From the NCBI RefSeq assembly GCF_003480315.1, contig NZ_QUIV01000027.1:349-27157 (forward strand): a DNA stretch of 26,809 nt, in the 5' to 3' direction. This DNA is from Clostridium sp. AM33-3. Its GTDB lineage: Bacteria; Bacillota; Clostridia; Lachnospirales; Lachnospiraceae. The position numbers and the translations under genes were made by a program. The notes beneath the pieces were generated by a model. It did not search any database. It saw only the letters and a program-made list of their open reading frames with translations, and was not told the DNA's origin. Shown piece by piece: positions 23,088-26,809 of the stretch. The number at the start of each line of letters is the position of its first letter. Within the stretch, counting starts at the first letter, position 1.

Positions 23088-24173
23088 ATGGCGGCGTACA
23101 AAGACGAACAGCGGGGAACATGGTATGTGTCCTTTCACTATTATGACTGGACTGGTAAGAATTGCCGGAAAGTTAAGAGGGGATTTAAGACCAAACGGGA
23201 AGCAACAGAGTGGGAACGGCATTTCCGTATGAAAGAAGCGGCTGACTTGGATATGACTTTTGAGGAATTTGTTCAGGCATACACAAGAGATATGAAGCCG
23301 AAACTGAAACACAATACCTGGCTGACGAAAGAGCATATCTTGAGGACAAAGCTACTGCCCTATTTCAAGGATAAGAAAATGCGTGATATTCGTCCGAAAG
23401 ATATTATCCAGTGGCAGAATGAACAGATTTCCTATCGTGATGAAAAAGGAAAGCCCTATGCTCCGACTTATTTGAAAACGCTGCAATCAGAATTGAGCGC
23501 ACTGTTTAATCATGCGGTACGGTTCTATGAACTGAAAAGCAATCCTGTTGTAAAGGCGGGGCCGCTGGGAAAGGGAAAAGCGGAGGAAATGCTGTTCTGG
23601 ACAAAAGAGGAATATCTGAAATTCATTGAAGCGGTAAAGGACAAACCATATTCCTATCATGCGTTTCAGATACTGTATTGGTGCGGATTACGGGTGGGCG
23701 AACTGTTAGCTCTCACGCCGCAGGATATTGATTTTGATAACAAAGTCATTCGGGTAACAAAATCTTATCAGCGATTGGAGGGTAAAGATGTAATTACAGA
23801 CCCAAAGACTCCGAAAAGCAAACGAAATGTAAGTATGCCGGATTTCTTATGTGAAGAACTGAAAGATTATATCGGCAGATTGTACGGGATTCTTCCCACT
23901 GACCGTATCTTTCATCTGACAAAAAGCTTTCTGCACCATGAAATGACAAGAGGGGCGGAAAAAGCGGGAGTGAAACGCATTAGAATCCATGATTTGAGAC
24001 ATTCTCATGTATCGCTGCTTATCAGCATGGGATTTTCGGCGGTATCAATCGGAAACAGGGTGGGGCATGAAAGCGTGGATATTACTTATCGCTATGCTCA
24101 TATGTTCCCGACGGAACAGACACAAATGGCAAAATTGCTGAACGAGGAATTTAAGGAGGGCGCAGAGGAATGA
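23088..24173 (+). CDS. int: Tyrosine recombinase (integrase) of element C
   Basis: A 361-aa integrase, same architecture as A and B: arm-binding domain (GTWYVSFHYYDWTGKNCRK), core-binding domain, catalytic domain with Arg202 (CGLRVGE), HDLRHSH, VGHE and the YRYAHMF tyrosine. The arm-binding domain is the most divergent part, which fits the different arm repeat of element C (GATACCTTTTT). It overlaps the MobC-like gene by 4 bp (ATGA). Confidence 0.95.
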   Translation: MAAYKDEQRGTWYVSFHYYDWTGKNCRKVKRGFKTKREATEWERHFRMKEAADLDMTFEEFVQAYTRDMKPKLKHNTWLTKEHILRTKLLPYFKDKKMRDIRPKDIIQWQNEQISYRDEKGKPYAPTYLKTLQSELSALFNHAVRFYELKSNPVVKAGPLGKGKAEEMLFWTKEEYLKFIEAVKDKPYSYHAFQILYWCGLRVGELLALTPQDIDFDNKVIRVTKSYQRLEGKDVITDPKTPKSKRNVSMPDFLCEELKDYIGRLYGILPTDRIFHLTKSFLHHEMTRGAEKAGVKRIRIHDLRHSHVSLLISMGFSAVSIGNRVGHESVDITYRYAHMFPTEQTQMAKLLNEEFKEGAEE

Positions 24174-24547
24174 GCGGTACACACAAATATCCAACAATCA
24201 GTTTTCGTATCTCTCCCAGAGAACGGGAAGAAATCGAAGCAAAGATTTTCGCAAGCGGTATGAAGAAAAAAGATTATTTTGTCCGTTCCTGCATTTATAA
24301 CCGGGTGTGCGTGGTAGGCAAGAAAGAAACAGTCTATCAGATTGTAGAACGATTGCAGCAAATGGAAAATCGTCTGGTGGAGTTGGCAGAACAAATTGAT
24401 AGCAAAGAGCCGGAGATTACTTCCGAAGAAATCAGAGAGTTGCAGGAAGCCTATGAAGATATGCTGAAAGCAATTCTCTGGATGTTGGATGGTGCAAGGT
24501 ATCTGTGGCAAGATGAAGAAAAAAGCCCCGACAGCGGCAACTGTTAG
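24170..24547 (+). CDS. MobC-like ribbon-helix-helix protein, element C
   Basis: A 125-aa protein, TISFRISPREREEIEAKIFASGMKKKDYFVRSCI at the N-terminus in pieces characteristic of ribbon-helix-helix relaxosome proteins, followed by a helical region (QIVERLQQMENRLVELAEQI). It differs clearly from the A/B pair. Starts in an ATGA overlap with the integrase. Likely binds oriT with the relaxase. Confidence 0.72.
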   Translation: MSGTHKYPTISFRISPREREEIEAKIFASGMKKKDYFVRSCIYNRVCVVGKKETVYQIVERLQQMENRLVELAEQIDSKEPEITSEEIRELQEAYEDMLKAILWMLDGARYLWQDEEKSPDSGNC

Positions 24548-24563
24548 GGCTGTGATAACTGGA

Positions 24564-24608
24564 AAACCTCTGTTATCAACAATCACAATTCAAGTATAGC
24601 AGAGGTTT
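24564..24608. repeat. Inverted repeat between the MobC-like and helicase genes, element C
   Basis: AAACCTCTG (24564-24572) and CAGAGGTTT (24600-24608), plus a smaller GATAAC / GTTATC pair (24554-24559, 24572-24577). A and B have overlapping genes here instead. It may be a terminator or a binding site. Confidence 0.5.
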
Positions 24609-24648
24609 CTTCCGGCGGCAATGAGATTTTTCAAAAACGGAGGACATT

Positions 24649-25629
24649 ATGGCAGAAATGAGAACAGAATTACAGATGATTAAAATGTCGGAGATACAGT
24701 CGCAGGAGGTGGCGTGGCTGTGGTTTCCGTTTATCCCTTATGGAAAGCTGACGATTGTGCAAGGCGATCCGGGGGACGGTAAGACAACGCTTGTGCTGAA
24801 CATAGCGGCGAAGCTGTCAAAAGGCGAAGGTCTGGACAGCGAAATGAAGCTGACAGAGCCATTGAATGTGATTTACCAGAGTGCGGAGGACGGGCTTGCG
24901 GATACGGTCAAGCCCCGTCTGGAAGCGGCAGGCGCAGAATGCGAAAATATTTCCGTCATTGACGAAAGTATAAAATCACTTTCTATGATAGATGAACGTC
25001 TGGAAGAAGCGGTTATAAGGACGAAAGCGAAACTGCTGATTTTAGACCCGATACAGGCGTATCTGGGCGGAGGTATGGATATGAACCGGGCAAATGAAGC
25101 GAGGGATATGACAAAGAAGCTGGCGGCTCTGGCGGAGAAATACCAATGCGCCATTGTGCTTGTCGGACACATGAATAAAGCGGCAGGAAATAAGGCAGCA
25201 TATCGGGGCATGGGTTCCATTGATTTCTTTGCGGTGGCAAGGAGCGTCCTGCTGGTCGGCAGAGTGGAGGGCGAAGCGAATATAAGGGCGGTAGTCCAGA
25301 TAAAAAACAATCTGGCGGCGTTTGGGCACCCGAAAGCTTTTGAGTTGTCGGAGGACGGTTTTCACTGGCTCGGAGATTATGAGATTACCGCTGATGAAGT
25401 GTTGGGCGGTATCGCTCCGAAAGCGAATAAGCTGGAACAGGCGAAGCGTCTGCTCCGGGAAGTGGCAGAAACAAACAATGCCATGCAGAGCAATGAGATT
25501 TTCAATCTTGCAGAGGAACAGGGTATATCCAGACGGACGCTTGAAAATGCGAAAAAAGAATTGAGTATCAGAGCAAAGCGGATAAACAATTCGTGGTATT
25601 GGGAGTTGGATAAAATCAGACCGGAGTAA
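24649..25629 (+). CDS. AAA_25-type ATPase / RepA-like helicase, element C
   Basis: A 326-aa RecA-fold ATPase: Walker A GDPGDGKTT (39-47), SAEDGLADTVKPRLEAAGA, Walker B LLILDPIQAYLG, then GHMNKAAGNKAAYRGMGSID, a pattern common in phage and mobile-element AAA_25 proteins; the C-terminus resembles a small winged helix (MQSNEIFNLAEEQGISRRTL). It occupies the same operon place as the A/B helicases but is a different subfamily. Start ATG 24649 behind GGAGGA. Confidence 0.82.
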   Translation: MAEMRTELQMIKMSEIQSQEVAWLWFPFIPYGKLTIVQGDPGDGKTTLVLNIAAKLSKGEGLDSEMKLTEPLNVIYQSAEDGLADTVKPRLEAAGAECENISVIDESIKSLSMIDERLEEAVIRTKAKLLILDPIQAYLGGGMDMNRANEARDMTKKLAALAEKYQCAIVLVGHMNKAAGNKAAYRGMGSIDFFAVARSVLLVGRVEGEANIRAVVQIKNNLAAFGHPKAFELSEDGFHWLGDYEITADEVLGGIAPKANKLEQAKRLLREVAETNNAMQSNEIFNLAEEQGISRRTLENAKKELSIRAKRINNSWYWELDKIRPE

Positions 25630-25630
25630 G

Positions 25631-25716
25631 GCAACAGCGCAACAATGCAGAGCATATGGAATTTACGGGCTTGTGTCTGTAAGGTTGCAAAAGATATAGA
25701 CCCTGCATTGTTGCGG
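25631..25716. repeat. Inverted repeat array after the helicase, element C
   Basis: Perfect 13-bp inverted repeat CGCAACAATGCAG (25638-25650) and CTGCATTGTTGCG (25703-25715); GCAACA recurs at 25631 and 25639 (8-bp step), GTTGC at 25684. It starts 2 bp after the helicase stop, as in element B, but with a different word and a wider centre, in step with the different helicase. Confidence 0.65.
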
Positions 25717-25736
25717 CCTTGAAAAGGAGGGCGATT

Positions 25737-25976
25737 ATGATACGACAGCCAGAATGGGGAACCCGGAATGTGAACAAATATTTTTACGAGAGTGAAGCCC
25801 GGAGGATTGCCGAACTCAATGAAATATTCGGAGATATAGAATTGACTGAGGCAGAAATGCGGATGCTGATATGGCTTGCCGGATGGGATGAATATACGAT
25901 AGAAAATGTACTTTCGGCTATCCGAAAAGCTATAGCGGCGGAAGTAAAGCGGCGGCAACAGCCGCCCCGTCCGTAG
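25737..25976 (+). CDS. Conserved small protein upstream of oriT, element C
   Basis: A 79-aa protein (MIRQPEWGTRNVNKYFYESE...; ENVLSAIRKAI) closely related to the 91-aa protein of element B. ATG 25737 follows AAAAGGAGG. Its stop comes earlier than in B. Function unknown; conserved position between the repeat array and oriT. Confidence 0.7.
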   Translation: MIRQPEWGTRNVNKYFYESEARRIAELNEIFGDIELTEAEMRMLIWLAGWDEYTIENVLSAIRKAIAAEVKRRQQPPRP

Positions 25977-26009
25977 GACGGAAAAGCCCCCGGCAGGGCG
26001 CAAAGGCAG

Positions 26010-26068
26010 CTTTTGATGGATGGAACGGCTGTCAAAAGTGCTTTTGCGTTACTTTCGACGAAAGTAAC
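26010..26068 (+). other. Candidate oriT of element C
   Basis: CTTTTGA / TCAAAAG hairpin, AAAAGTGCTTTTGCGTTAC, then GTTACTTT / AAAGTAAC (26048-26055, 26061-26068). Nearly the same as element B; one loop base differs. Confidence 0.7.
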
Positions 26069-26124
26069 AAAGCTTATGCGCCGTATCCGGCGCTGATTGC
26101 CCGGAAAGGGAGAAAGGATATTGA

Positions 26125-26809
26125 TTGAAGCGAACTATCAGCTTTATGACAGGAAAAGGCTCTGTCAACCATAATAGCAGAAAATTCCATGCAAAGAATA
26201 CTGACTCGGAGCGAAGCTGTCTGAACGTGGAATACTGCAATGAAAATGTTAAGGACGTATATCACGAATTATTTGATGAAGCACTCGCCTGGTACAATGA
26301 GAAGCAGACCAGAAGTGACCGCCGGATTGACGATTATTATGAGAAAATCCGTTCCGGCAAGCAGGAAAAGCCATTCCATGAAATTATTTTGCAAATCGGG
26401 GATAAGGACAACATGGGGGCAAAGACAGAGAACGGACAGCTTGCGGTAAAGGTGCTGGATAAATATATGCGGGATTTCCAGCGGCGAAATCCTACGTTAA
26501 GAGTATTTAATGCCTATCTTCATATGGACGAAGCAACGCCCCACTTGCATATAGATTTTGTACCGTATACGACAGGAAGCAAACGGGGACTTGATACAAG
26601 AGTTTCTTTGAAACAGGCGTTATCTGCTCTCGGATTTAAAGGCGGTACAAGGCGGGAAACGGAATTAAATCAGTGGGTGGCTTATGAGAAAGAACAGCTT
26701 GCCGCCGTCATGCTGGAACATGGGATTGAGTGGGAGAAGAAAGGCACACATGAAAAGCATTTATCTGTTTTGGACTTTGAGAAAAAGGAGCGGGCAAAGG
26801 AAGTCGCAG
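26125..26809 (+). CDS. mobV: MobV-family relaxase, element C (3' part outside window)
   Basis: Open from TTG 26125 to the window end: 228 codons visible. Same start context (AAAGGATATTGATTG) and same motifs as the B relaxase, including KGSVNHNSRKF and HMDEATPHLHID at about residue 133. The visible part differs from B at about nine residues. Should nick the oriT at 26010-26068. Confidence 0.92.
   Translation, partial: MKRTISFMTGKGSVNHNSRKFHAKNTDSERSCLNVEYCNENVKDVYHELFDEALAWYNEKQTRSDRRIDDYYEKIRSGKQEKPFHEIILQIGDKDNMGAKTENGQLAVKVLDKYMRDFQRRNPTLRVFNAYLHMDEATPHLHIDFVPYTTGSKRGLDTRVSLKQALSALGFKGGTRRETELNQWVAYEKEQLAAVMLEHGIEWEKKGTHEKHLSVLDFEKKERAKEVA

Larger units (their letters stand above)
20666..26809 (+). 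mobile_element. Element C: integrative mobilizable element (right part outside the window)
   Basis: It starts at core 3 and continues past the window end inside its relaxase gene. The backbone matches A and B, with a different helicase type and a more distant MobC-like protein. Unlike A and B, it carries genes between the left arm site and the divergent promoter: a membrane nuclease-like gene and a GNAT gene flank the XRE gene. Confidence 0.85.

Overview
The window reads as a low-to-mid GC Bacillota chromosome, most likely a gut Clostridium relative of the Lachnospiraceae type. This rests on strong Shine-Dalgarno sites, GTG/TTG starts, and relaxase, TnpV and XRE families typical of those genomes; no rRNA or tRNA is present to settle the taxon.

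Chromosomal part (1-2989): a divergent pair, a DUF4349-type lipoprotein on the minus strand (its last codon is cut by the window edge) and guaA (GMP synthase) on the plus strand. The 3' end of guaA is an integration site.

From the last codons of guaA onward the window is a head-to-tail stack of three related integrative mobilizable elements. Element A spans about 2978-11719, element B about 11708-20677, and element C runs from 20666 past the window end. Each junction carries the core GAGTTTGA-A/G-T-A/G-A, the last codons of guaA. Each element has a pair of 11-bp direct repeats (likely integrase arm sites) starting exactly 72 bp after its left core; A and B have a second pair 118-120 bp before their right core. 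Arm sequences differ between elements, but the geometry is the same.

Shared backbone, left to right: an XRE repressor on the minus strand, a divergent promoter/operator region, a ~60-aa HTH protein (putative excisionase), a tyrosine recombinase, a ribbon-helix-helix MobC-like protein, an AAA/RepA-like helicase, an element-specific inverted repeat array directly after the helicase stop (possible replication origin), a conserved hairpin region (candidate oriT), and a MobV-family relaxase. B and C also carry a small conserved gene of unknown function before oriT.

Cargo differs. A carries tnpV and two resistance genes: an ABC-F ribosomal protection protein, behind a leader with a 4-codon peptide and an intrinsic terminator, and a lincosamide nucleotidyltransferase-like gene. 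B carries one large gene, an 892-aa protein with DUF4116-like repeats, a complete calcineurin-type phosphoesterase site and an unrecognised C-terminal region. C carries at its left end a minus-strand operon: GNAT acetyltransferase, XRE regulator, and a two-TM protein with a PD-(D/E)xK nuclease-like domain. The B and C cargo genes are the best candidates here for undescribed functions such as defence; that is inference.
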